From Nannocystis exedens (GTDB lineage Bacteria; Myxococcota_A; Polyangia; Polyangiales; Polyangiaceae): 37,893 nucleotides of DNA. Position 1 is the first letter of the stretch, and the number at the start of each line of letters is the position of its first letter. The DNA lies in contig CAMAVR010000034.1 in NCBI GenBank assembly GCA_945861885.1, positions 1-37,893 on the forward strand, given 5' to 3'. The notes under the pieces were generated by a model. That model did not search any database. It had not been told where the DNA came from and worked only from the letters and a program-made list of their open reading frames with translations. Position numbers and translations under genes: made by a program. Shown here one piece after another: positions 1-7,292 of the stretch.

Positions 1-112
1 GGTCAGCCAAATGGCCGCGTCCGCGCGGTAACGTCTCGGTGAGACCGTTTGCGAATACGACGAAGTCGAGGGCCAGATGATAAACGTCGAGTTTTTCGTG
101 GTCGAGAATCAT
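1..112 (-). CDS. S23-type four-helix-bundle protein, N-terminal part (cut by window edge)
   Basis: Reading leftward from an ATG at 110-112, 37 codons run open to the window edge. The product starts MILDHEKLDVYHLALDFV and continues through a PRGRGHLAD stretch. That is the typical N-terminus of the 'four helix bundle protein' family (S23/IVS-encoded type, usually about 120 residues). Members form small helical-bundle oligomers; some are encoded inside 23S rRNA intervening sequences and others sit as free-standing multi-copy genes. Their function is unknown. The rest of the gene is outside the window. No rRNA sequence is visible beside it, so this copy looks free-standing. Identification is from remembered family sequences, not a search. 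Confidence 0.8.
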   Translation of the reverse strand, partial: MILDHEKLDVYHLALDFVVFANGLTETLPRGRGHLAD

Positions 113-170
113 GAATGATCATCGACCGCCGATGGACAAGGTTGCTTGAAAGCGACATTGCAGCGAAAAA

Positions 171-213
171 AACCGGGCACGTTTACGGGCACGGGCACGT
201 TTACGTGGGCAGA
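171..213. repeat. GGGCACGTTTACG tandem repeat upstream of the four-helix gene
   Basis: Two copies of GGGCACGTTTACG (175-187 and 193-205) are separated by GGCAC. The first copy with its flanks, CCGGGCACGTTTACGGG at 173-189, recurs exactly at 25455-25471 inside the hsaC-hsaD fusion linker. It looks like a dispersed repeat unit. No function can be read from it. Confidence 0.6.
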
Positions 214-272
214 TCAGATTTTGAGATCACGCCTTAGATGCCCGACCGATGCCGATGTCCTACAGAAGCAAC

Positions 273-1118
273 TTACGCCGCTTCTTGGCCGCCTTTGCCG
301 GCGTGGACAATAAGTTTTGCGCGGAGCTGCTCTCGCGTTAGCGGCCCTGGATAGCGCATTTTTTGCGGCGTTCCGAGATCGATCACGTTCATCCAGGCGA
401 GCGCTCTGATGACTTGATACGTTGGATCGACTTCGAACCATCGGGCAGCGAAGTTTGGCGCCATCCCGTATTTGTGATGGTTGTTCTGAAAGAGCTCGCC
501 GATTGTAATGAAATCGAAAATAAGAGTGTTGCGCGAGGCGTCGCCGTTATCAAAGTTGCGATAGCCGTACTTATGCCCACCCCAATTGACGATAGCCCCC
601 TGAATCGGCCCCATAAGAAAGTGAATCGGCAGCAGGGCAAACAGCCAAGGGCTTGTCGCAAAGGCGACGTAAAAGAGCGTGTAGAGCGCCCCCCAGGCGA
701 TGCTGACGGGCCAGCGTGACAATGGGCCGTCAATTAGCGGCCAAACGGGGTAATTCCCCTCAAATCGTGCTTCTGGTATAAGCGTTCGAACGCGTAGGCC
801 GCGATAAATATCTTTCGTCGCGTTCATCATCCCATACGCGGTCCGGTGGAAACCCGGGGCGTGGGGGTCGCGTTCGGTGTCGCTGTAGGCGTGATGCATC
901 CGGTGCAGGATCGCGTAGGCGCGCGGCGAGAGATAGCTCGAGCCTTGAATAGCCCAGGTGCAAAAATGAAAAAACCGCTCGGCGCGTTTTGACATCGTAA
1001 ACTGCCGATGGGCGCCGTAGCGGTGCAAAAAAAATGTCTGGCAAAAGATCGATAAATACCAGTGAACGACTAAAAATATGACTATTGGCACGATCCGCCT
1101 CCGCTGTGACTCTTTCAA
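273..1118 (-). CDS. Acyl-CoA Delta9-type fatty acid desaturase
   Basis: A membrane di-iron desaturase of the acyl-CoA (OLE1/SCD-like) family that would introduce a cis double bond into a saturated acyl chain using O2 and an electron donor. The three histidine boxes are visible: HRYGAH near residue 33, HRMHH near residue 71, and NNHH near residue 212. Two hydrophobic stretches (about 10-30 and 140-165) fit membrane insertion. The 281-residue length is near the family norm of about 300. The frame opens with TTG at 1118; a GTG at 1091 (residue 10) is an alternative start. No partner reductase or ferredoxin is adjacent. The exact regiospecificity cannot be told from the sequence. Confidence 0.88.
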   Translation of the reverse strand: MKESQRRRIVPIVIFLVVHWYLSIFCQTFFLHRYGAHRQFTMSKRAERFFHFCTWAIQGSSYLSPRAYAILHRMHHAYSDTERDPHAPGFHRTAYGMMNATKDIYRGLRVRTLIPEARFEGNYPVWPLIDGPLSRWPVSIAWGALYTLFYVAFATSPWLFALLPIHFLMGPIQGAIVNWGGHKYGYRNFDNGDASRNTLIFDFITIGELFQNNHHKYGMAPNFAARWFEVDPTYQVIRALAWMNVIDLGTPQKMRYPGPLTREQLRAKLIVHAGKGGQEAA

Positions 1119-1593
1119 GCCTACAAGCCCGTAAGAGCGGAAAGGGCCACGGTTCGGTCACATCGGGACGGGCAATGTCACGGTTTGGCAATGATCGCGT
1201 TCGACGTCGGAGGTGTTTCAGTGAGCCTGTAACTTGCCGGGCTGGTAAAGAAGAACTGTTCAGCCACACTGTCCGGCCAGCGCGCGCATTGACGCTCTCA
1301 AACAGCTGCAACGCTTTCTCGTCTCGGCGACCACCACTTATCGTGTGCAAAGCGGAGTGCTACCTCCGTCGAACTTCGGCCCCATCGACGCAGTTCGCTA
1401 CGGGCTTTTGCGCGCTTACATCGCAGAAAAGCTTCTCGCTCTTTGGAGTCAGAACCTGATTGGACCGGCTCAGTCGACCCGCTAAAACCCAACGACCGGC
1501 ACCGGAACTCTGCTTTCTTTCGTCGCCGCATTGCCGAGCTGTCCGCTACGGCCGTCCCATTGCCGTCATCGAATAACCTGTCAAGATTCCGTA
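1119..1593. other. 475-bp gap with decayed coding remnants
   Basis: No intact gene is supported between the desaturase and the FAD oxidoreductase. On the plus strand, 1249-1473 is open and reads like real protein (QLQRFLVSATTTY, IDAVRYGLLRAYIAEKLLAL) but has no credible start codon and I do not recognise it. On the minus strand, 1482-1565 encodes an RCC1 repeat end (separate entry). The stretch looks like gene debris. Confidence 0.5.
1482..1565 (-). pseudogene. RCC1-repeat C-terminal relic
   Basis: The minus strand between an in-frame TGA (1566-1568) and a TAG (1482-1484) encodes 27 residues containing SGQLGNAATKESRVPVPVVGF. This is the end of an RCC1-type repeat (GQLGNGT..S..PV.V.GF). The full-length RCC1 lipoprotein at 3503-6013 also ends in ..PVAVIGF followed by TAG, so this is probably the 3' tip of a lost paralogue. 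It lies 1.9 kb from that gene and on the same strand. Confidence 0.6.
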
Positions 1594-3045
1594 ATGACTA
1601 CATTTTGTCGGCGCCTTGGCGCACGGCTTTTTATCACTTGCTGCCTCCAGCTGGTTGTCTCCCCCGCGTTTGCCAACTGCTTGGAAGGCCTTACGGTCGG
1701 CACACCAGCGACCGGCCCCGATCTCTTGGGGGCGCTTGTTAAAGACGCGGCGTTCAAGTGCAAAAGCGACGGGTCGGAGTATCTCTATCGCTCGCTTTCG
1801 GGGTTTTTCCAAGGCTCCGGCGATGAAACGGCGCCGGGCACGGAGTACGACGTCATTATCGTAGGGGGTGGAGTTAGCGGTGCCGCGGCGGCTCTCGCTA
1901 TCGGCTCGCAATATCGAGTTCTGGTTATCGACAAGTACGGGGAGCGCACATCCGTCTTCGGCAATACCGCTGGGTACCCTGTCGCCCTGCCGAGGGCATT
2001 TGAGAGGTCGCCCGTGGGACCAGACGATCTTGTGGATGTCGATTTTTTCAATTCGCCACTTCGGGTCGGACGGAACGTACTCATCAATCTGTTCTACTCC
2101 GGCGCCGACGTACTGTTGGGCGCGAGCGTTTCTGACATTCGCGCGATCGCGGCTCATCCAGGGGCCGCTGCGGCAGTTACGCCAAGGTATCTCGTCGCGT
2201 CAAATCGGGGGGACTACTTGGCGCGATATGTGATTGTTGCCACCGGATATCAAGGGGTAAGGCTCTCGAAGTTTGAGCCCGCCACGCAGGAGTTCCTCGC
2301 GTCAGCGCTAAAAGTAGAGAACTCTCACGTTCGAACCGCCGAGACTTTTTTTGAGCGTTGCGCCAAAGGCCCGTGCGCCGAAATGTTCGAGGGGAAAGCT
2401 GTAGGGATCATTGGAGGCGGAAAGTCCGGCGCCGACATCGTAACGATACTCGACCGCGAAAACGTGAACCCACCAAAATCTATCGACATGTTCGGCACGG
2501 AGGGTGAACCGTTTGGATCGCGCCCGTTCGGCATTTCGACGAGGCCGTTCGTCCCTAACATTTTTTTCCCCGCCGGCTACGTAGGCTTTCGACCTGTTGC
2601 AGAAAGCATCGAGGCGATCGACGGCGGAAAACTTGAAATCCGTTCCGGTGCCGACCGCATTGTCGTCGATGAGCTCATTTTAGCGACCGGCTATTCGCAT
2701 CATTTTAGTCAGCTGTTTTCAGAGAGAGCGACGTTCACAAAGACTCTGCGAAATACGGCTGCGCTGCAGTCGATCTTCGCGGGGAATAACCTCGACCCAG
2801 ACGATTCGGCAAACTTGTATCAATTGCCATCAAACGAATCGCCAGATGTCGATCTCCTCGCAATTGGAGCGGCGGCGGTCGGCAAAACCGCGATTGCGTT
2901 TGCATTTGCAGCGAACCGACATGGCATTGCAGCCGGAGAGAAAATAGCCGAGGACCTCGCCATCTCTGGCGATGCCGGGTCCGAGGCATTGAAGCGAAGA
3001 AAGGTCGAACAGCGGATCAGGTTTCTTCTATCGCTTCGGAATTAA
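1594..3045 (+). CDS. Secreted FAD/NAD(P)-binding monooxygenase-like oxidoreductase
   Basis: A two-dinucleotide-site flavoprotein of the flavin monooxygenase/pyridine nucleotide-disulfide oxidoreductase type. The chosen ATG at 1594 gives an Arg-containing signal peptide ending SPAFA at residue 27. An earlier in-frame ATG at 1531 would place 21 implausible residues ahead of it. The FAD-binding Rossmann motif GGGVSG lies near residue 91, after a DVIIV strand. A second dinucleotide site GIIGGGKSGAD lies near residue 270. A LATGY motif, typical of flavin monooxygenases, appears near residue 360. Protein length is 483. The substrate is unknown. A signal peptide on an NAD(P)H-type flavoenzyme is unusual, because periplasmic NAD(P)H is scarce. 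It is convergent with the RCC1 region. Confidence 0.7.
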   Translation: MTTFCRRLGARLFITCCLQLVVSPAFANCLEGLTVGTPATGPDLLGALVKDAAFKCKSDGSEYLYRSLSGFFQGSGDETAPGTEYDVIIVGGGVSGAAAALAIGSQYRVLVIDKYGERTSVFGNTAGYPVALPRAFERSPVGPDDLVDVDFFNSPLRVGRNVLINLFYSGADVLLGASVSDIRAIAAHPGAAAAVTPRYLVASNRGDYLARYVIVATGYQGVRLSKFEPATQEFLASALKVENSHVRTAETFFERCAKGPCAEMFEGKAVGIIGGGKSGADIVTILDRENVNPPKSIDMFGTEGEPFGSRPFGISTRPFVPNIFFPAGYVGFRPVAESIEAIDGGKLEIRSGADRIVVDELILATGYSHHFSQLFSERATFTKTLRNTAALQSIFAGNNLDPDDSANLYQLPSNESPDVDLLAIGAAAVGKTAIAFAFAANRHGIAAGEKIAEDLAISGDAGSEALKRRKVEQRIRFLLSLRN

Positions 3046-3074
3046 GTCGGCCGACCGCCTGGCTGCGCGATCGC

Positions 3075-3502
3075 CTATTTCTTCTTCGCTTTTTTGGTTG
3101 GAGGAGGCTTGCCGCTTTGAGGTACGGGGGGAGCCTCGATTGGGCCGACAAGTGCCTCGGCCGCTTGCTGCATCTTGGCGCGAACCTCTTTGACCGACAC
3201 TCTCGGGTCTGCACCATGCGGCCTTACCAACGTGAAAGGTGAGGCGGCGGGAAGTCGCAACACGGAATGCGAACCGTTCGTAGTCTGGCTCGTGCCGTTG
3301 ACGCGTTCGCCATCGCTTTCCCACTCGCGCAAAAGGGCGTTGAGAGCGCGCATTACTTTGACTCTTCTTGGTGCGATGCCTCCTGGCAAAACAGTGCCGT
3401 CGCCGAGCTGTCCTGCATCGTTGGCTCCCCAGCAGAATGTCCCAGCGTTTTCGAACGCGGCGCACGTGTGCTTTGCCCCCCAACACTGAAGACGCGGAGG
3501 CG
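3075..3502 (-). pseudogene. Frame-shifted RCC1 repeat tail with Lys-rich C-terminus
   Basis: Directly after the TAG that ends the RCC1 lipoprotein, the minus strand continues RCC1 coding in another frame: AKHTCAAFENAGTFCWGAND then GQLGDGT, followed by about 90 residues rich in Pro, Ala and Lys ending KKAKKK. The segment joining VIGF of the upstream frame to AKHTC is only about 31 nt and does not encode the usual VTALAAG. It could be the original C-terminus of the RCC1 protein lost by an indel, or a relic of a neighbouring paralogue. No good start codon precedes the RCC1 part, so it is unlikely to be made independently. Confidence 0.55.
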
Positions 3503-6013
3503 CTAGAAGCCGATGACGGCGACGGGGTCTTCGATGACCCTGGTCGTACCGTTGCCGAGCTCCCCGTGGTTGTTGGACCCCAGGCACGATATGCCGCCCG
3601 ATTTACGTCGCGCGCAGATGTGAGACACGCCTATCGCGAGCGCTGTTGTTTGGTCGTAGTTCATCGTGGTTACTGGAGTCGTGAACGCCCGATACCCGTA
3701 CCACTTCCGGCCGCCCCAGCAGCGTACGCCGTCAAGTACAAGTCCGGCGCAGGTGGTATCGTGGTTCGCGGCGAACGCCGTCAAGTCGTCATTTGCCAGT
3801 GAAATTTCGCGGACGTTCACGGGAGTCCAACTGTGCGTACGCGTGTCGTCGCCAAGCTGATGAGCATTGTTGGTCCCCCAACAGACTAGACGTCGATCCG
3901 AAAGCGCGGCGCAGGTATGACGGTTTCCCGCAGCGAGTTTGGTCACGGTCGCATCGATGGTGGAAAAATAACGGACGTCTATCGGAACGTGGCCTTGTGG
4001 CAGCTCGTTCAACGGGACACCGAGCTGACCACCATTGTTATCCCCCCAACACACGACCTCCCGATTCGACAGTGCGGCGCAGATATGACGTTCGCCCGCG
4101 GCGAGCACGGCGACGGTAACGCCGTCCGGGCGGGGAAAGCCGTGAACGGCCATCGGACGGGGACCGTCCGACTCCACTGAGCCGATGCCGATCTGCCCCT
4201 CTCCGTTCGCTCCCCAGCAGAACAGTTCCCCATTCGCAAGCGCGGCGCATGTGAACTGCTTACCCGATGCGAGGGCCGTCACTGCCGCGGTGGGCGAAAA
4301 GTCAGCGACTTCAATAGGGACTAGATGTTTGGCTCGGCTATTCGCGTTGCCAAGCTGCCAGCGATGGTTGGAGCCCCAACAGAGGACGCGTCGATTCGAT
4401 AGCGCAACGCAGGTGTGATCATCGCCCGCGCTGAGCGCCGTCACAATTGCGCCATCCTGGCGTGGAAATCCTTCAACACGGACGGGGGTTGCACTGTCGC
4501 CATTTGTCCCGTTGCCGAGTTGACCATAAAAATTTCCCCCCCAGCAAAGTAGGTCGCGCCCCTCCAAAGCCACGGCGCACGTATGGCGCGCGCCGGCCAC
4601 CATCAGCTCTGTGTCGCGTGCAGGTGCTGCGTCCGCGTCGGCGTCGGGTGCGGCGCGATCGGTTCGTGTTCCGTCGCCGAGCTGTCCTGATTCGTTGGCC
4701 CCCCAGCAAAGAAATCTTGAGCCTTGTGCAGCGCACGAATGGCCCCACTTTGCGGCAAAAGTTCTTGCCGTGAGCTTGGTGAACGGAAGCTTTAGTGGCT
4801 TCAGCGGTGCGCGGCTCTGCTCGACGTTCCGTGAAACATCGCTTTGTTCGACTTCGCCGTTGCCGAGCTGTCCGCGATTGTTGGCTCCCCAGCAGAACGA
4901 CTCGTAATTCGCCGTGGCGGCGCACGTGAAATCTCTCCCCGCGGCGAGCGCGGTTACCATCTCCGCGCGCTGGTAAATTTTGGTCTCGGTCGGCGTTCCG
5001 CTTCCGTCACCTTCACGCCCGAGCTGCTCGGCTTCGTTGGCCCCCCAGCAGAACGTTTCATACAAACCCTGAGGTACCCCGTCATCGTCTCTCTTTTCAA
5101 ATGAGGCGCAGGTGTGCTTCGCCCCCGCGGTGAGCGCTGTGAGATGAGCGATCGGCAACGCGACTGTCGCACGCGTGATGCCAGGATTTTTCGACCCGCC
5201 GCCAAGCTGACCATCATCGTTGGCCCCCCAGCACACGAGCTCTCTGCTGGAAAATGCAGCGCACGTATGCTTCTCGCCGGCGACCAGCGCAATCACCGTG
5301 GCGCTTTTAGGAACGTACGGAAAGGCGACTTTCACCGGCTTGGTGTTCACCGGTCGTCGGGGCGCCGCGTTGCCGAGCTGCGCGTAGGCATTGTCGCCCC
5401 AGCAGTATATCTCGTCGGACTTCTTGGGGACAGAGAGCACGGCGCATGTGTGAGCGGAGCCGGCCGCGAGCGCGGTCACCGTTGCCAATGGCGGGATTTC
5501 CCAAAGCACCGGCACGGGAGCCGAGATGTGAGCCTTAACCCGGTTCGTTCCGAGCTGTCCGTTCCAGTTGAGCCCCCAGCAGTATATGCCGTACCCTAAT
5601 TCTGCGGCGCAAGCATGAGCCGATCCGGCGGCGAGGGCCGTCACATCATCGGTGGTAGGGTCGCCGTCTTCGTCCGTGGAGAAACCATCGACATCGGTCG
5701 GCACCAAGCGATTCTCCGTGGTTCCGTCGCCGAGCTGCCCATGCTCATTCGCCCCCCAGCACCGAATCCGCCTACCATCGTATCGGCAGCTAAATTTGTC
5801 GCCCGCGACAACAATTGAGGCGCCATAATCCGGCGGCGCGGGAGCGGCAGCTGCGGCGCCATGGGCCGGGTTCGACGGCGCGTTCGAAGCGTGCGTCCGA
5901 TACGCGTCGTGTCCGCCATGCGAAGTCACGCACCCGAGCGGAACTACGAGCGCCGCGAGCGAGAGAAAAGCTACAGAGCGTGAACAAAGCCTGTGCACAA
6001 ATCGGTGATTCAC
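3503..6013 (-). CDS. RCC1-repeat (regulator of chromosome condensation-like) lipoprotein
   Basis: A large beta-propeller-type surface or periplasmic lipoprotein. The N-terminus has a signal peptide with lipobox VPLGC at about residues 24-28, so it should be lipid-anchored. The mature part begins with a His/Ala/Pro-rich linker and then carries 14 recognisable repeats built around CWGxNxxGQLGxGT and an LAAGxxHTCA motif (first near residue 86, last near 810). RCC1-fold proteins form seven-bladed propellers and usually bind proteins; two propellers would fit this repeat number. The start is GTG at 6013, and an in-frame GTG at 5998 also precedes the signal peptide. A repeat continues past the stop in another frame. 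It follows a hypothetical gene on the same strand by 13 bp. The ligand is unknown. Confidence 0.85.
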   Translation of the reverse strand: MNHRFVHRLCSRSVAFLSLAALVVPLGCVTSHGGHDAYRTHASNAPSNPAHGAAAAAPAPPDYGASIVVAGDKFSCRYDGRRIRCWGANEHGQLGDGTTENRLVPTDVDGFSTDEDGDPTTDDVTALAAGSAHACAAELGYGIYCWGLNWNGQLGTNRVKAHISAPVPVLWEIPPLATVTALAAGSAHTCAVLSVPKKSDEIYCWGDNAYAQLGNAAPRRPVNTKPVKVAFPYVPKSATVIALVAGEKHTCAAFSSRELVCWGANDDGQLGGGSKNPGITRATVALPIAHLTALTAGAKHTCASFEKRDDDGVPQGLYETFCWGANEAEQLGREGDGSGTPTETKIYQRAEMVTALAAGRDFTCAATANYESFCWGANNRGQLGNGEVEQSDVSRNVEQSRAPLKPLKLPFTKLTARTFAAKWGHSCAAQGSRFLCWGANESGQLGDGTRTDRAAPDADADAAPARDTELMVAGARHTCAVALEGRDLLCWGGNFYGQLGNGTNGDSATPVRVEGFPRQDGAIVTALSAGDDHTCVALSNRRVLCWGSNHRWQLGNANSRAKHLVPIEVADFSPTAAVTALASGKQFTCAALANGELFCWGANGEGQIGIGSVESDGPRPMAVHGFPRPDGVTVAVLAAGERHICAALSNREVVCWGDNNGGQLGVPLNELPQGHVPIDVRYFSTIDATVTKLAAGNRHTCAALSDRRLVCWGTNNAHQLGDDTRTHSWTPVNVREISLANDDLTAFAANHDTTCAGLVLDGVRCWGGRKWYGYRAFTTPVTTMNYDQTTALAIGVSHICARRKSGGISCLGSNNHGELGNGTTRVIEDPVAVIGF

Positions 6014-6039
6014 CGAGAAAGCGTAACTAACTTTCTCGG
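6013..6039 (-). promoter_or_regulatory. 9-bp perfect hairpin at the RCC1 gene start
   Basis: CCGAGAAAG (6013-6021) pairs with CTTTCTCGG (6031-6039) over a 9-nt loop. In the transcript it contains the stop codon of the upstream gene and ends on the first base of the RCC1 GTG start. It could limit read-through or hide the ribosome binding site, or favour the GTG at 5998 as the real start. No U-tract follows. Confidence 0.4.
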
Positions 6040-6596
6040 CAGAGCAAAAACCAATTATCTACAAATTTGCCCTTCTTTTGTGCTCTTCCGATGGTCACGT
6101 GGGTTGATATCCCTCGCATGACGTCGATCATCCCACCGTAAACGACCGAAGCGGGGCCTGAGCTGTTCGCCTGAATCTTTGGCCAGCTTTCGGGTTTCTC
6201 GGTTGGCGTTATCGTGTAATCGATGAGGACTTCGCCTGGTTTACCTTGTTTTCCGGTAAAATAGCCGGGCCCGGTGAGCCACTGCATCATCTGGTGGTTG
6301 TAACCGATGAGCTCATCGCCCGGCGCCATCCGGCACCAGCGTTTTTGAAAGTGGGTAAACGCTTTTAGTGAATTTACCCCGTAGTGAATTACTGGGGTGC
6401 CGATTTTGACCGATTTAGGGACAAAATCGTCAAGCGTGATTGCCCGAAATCCGGCCGCGGCCTCGAACAAAGCGGCCTGGTCGGCGAGACTCAATCGGCC
6501 GATTGCCGCAACGCGGCCGGCGTGGGAAATCTCGTCAAAAACTTGCGCGATCCGTTTCAAATCGACGCGCGGGCGGATGAAAGGGGAGAGGTCCAT
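6027..6596 (-). CDS. Conserved-looking hypothetical protein, 189 residues
   Basis: A soluble protein without signal peptide or membrane segment, starting at ATG 6596. I do not recognise a domain. The N-terminal 60 residues look helical (RIAQVFDEISHAGRVAAIGR) and the rest reads as mixed beta with aromatic-rich segments, for example FVDNWFLLC near the C-terminus. Codon use and clean composition argue for a real gene. It is followed on the same strand by the RCC1 lipoprotein with a 13-bp gap and a hairpin, so the two may be co-transcribed. No function is proposed. Confidence 0.65.
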   Translation of the reverse strand: MDLSPFIRPRVDLKRIAQVFDEISHAGRVAAIGRLSLADQAALFEAAAGFRAITLDDFVPKSVKIGTPVIHYGVNSLKAFTHFQKRWCRMAPGDELIGYNHQMMQWLTGPGYFTGKQGKPGEVLIDYTITPTEKPESWPKIQANSSGPASVVYGGMIDVMRGISTHVTIGRAQKKGKFVDNWFLLCRES

Positions 6597-6627
6597 TGGT
6601 TTTAGTCAAATAGCTCAGCTAGTCGTG

Positions 6628-6657
6628 TTGACGAAACACAATCCGAAACTGGCTAAA
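6628..6657 (+). promoter_or_regulatory. Candidate sigma70-type promoter for the OmpA-like lipoprotein
   Basis: TTGACG (6628-6633) is a good -35 box. GCTAAA (6652-6657) with an 18-bp spacer is a weak -10. It lies about 43 bp upstream of the start codon, with the strong GGAGG at 6689-6693 in between. Confidence 0.35.
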
Positions 6658-6699
6658 AGAAATTTTGCTGCTACATCGCCAAGCTCCTGGAGGAATTTT

Positions 6700-7224
6700 A
6701 TGAAGCAGATGCACGTAGGAGCGCTTGTGGTTGGGTCGATCTTGGCGCTCGCAGCCGCCGGTTGCAGCAAAAACACCAAAGGTCCGGTGATGCCACCGCC
6801 AGCAGCACAGGCCGAACCAACAGCTGAGGCCCCGGTTGCGGCGCCCGCTTTGCGCGTTGACGAAAATATCGCGACGGCATGCGGTCTCGATCAGCACAAG
6901 ACGGCCCCGCACTTCGCGTACGACTCATCGGCGCTCGACAGCGATGCCCGCGACACGCTCACGCGAATCGCGCAGTGCTTCACCACCGGCCCGATGCAGG
7001 GGCGCGGCCTCTCGTTGGTTGGTCACACCGACCCACGCGGCGAAATCGAATACAACATGACGCTCGGCGCCCACCGTGCCGATGCAGCAAAGCGTTTCCT
7101 AACCGACCTAGGTGTCGCGGGTACGCGCATCCAAGCAAGCTCACGCGGCAAGCTCGATGCAACCGGTGACAACGAAGCCGAATGGGCAATGGATCGTCGC
7201 GTCGACGTAAATCTAGCTCAGTAA
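6700..7224 (+). CDS. OmpA/Pal-like peptidoglycan-associated lipoprotein
   Basis: A 174-residue outer-membrane lipoprotein. The ATG at 6700 follows a strong GGAGGAA ribosome binding site and opens a lipoprotein signal (ALAAAGC, Cys at about 21). An Ala/Pro-rich linker follows, then an OmpA C-terminal domain from about residue 70 to the end. Motifs include IHFAYDSS-like HFAYDSSAL, LVGHTDPRG (the TD.RG peptidoglycan-binding signature), LGAHRADAAKRFLTDLGV and a terminal DRRVDVNL. The family anchors the outer membrane to diaminopimelate in peptidoglycan. No tolB or other tol gene is adjacent, so Pal itself is not claimed. The gene stands alone between its own promoter and terminator. Confidence 0.88.
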   Translation: MKQMHVGALVVGSILALAAAGCSKNTKGPVMPPPAAQAEPTAEAPVAAPALRVDENIATACGLDQHKTAPHFAYDSSALDSDARDTLTRIAQCFTTGPMQGRGLSLVGHTDPRGEIEYNMTLGAHRADAAKRFLTDLGVAGTRIQASSRGKLDATGDNEAEWAMDRRVDVNLAQ

Positions 7225-7231
7225 AAACAAC

Positions 7232-7255
7232 AAAAAGCGCCATTTGGCGCCTTTT
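7232..7255 (+). terminator. Intrinsic terminator after the OmpA-like gene
   Basis: GCGCC-ATTT-GGCGC (7237-7250) is followed by CTTTTT and preceded by AAAAA, giving a compact GC hairpin with a U-tract. It lies 8 bp after the stop codon. Confidence 0.8.
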
Positions 7256-7292
7256 TAACAACAACGTCGAGTGGGAGCGATAACATCGAAAG

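Noticed and set aside
1..272. Flanking 23S rRNA, since S23 four-helix genes can lie inside rRNA intervening sequences
   Set aside because: I saw no recognisable rRNA sequence in the window. A desaturase gene follows directly.
3046..3055. GTCGGCCGAC palindrome as a terminator between convergent genes
   Set aside because: It lies directly after the oxidoreductase stop, but there is no loop and no U-tract on either strand, so a functional hairpin is not supported.
3503..6013. Regularly spaced repeated DNA on both strands with many short antisense frames
   Set aside because: The periodicity comes from the RCC1 protein repeats (CWGxNxxGQLG). The antisense frames are shadows of that coding.
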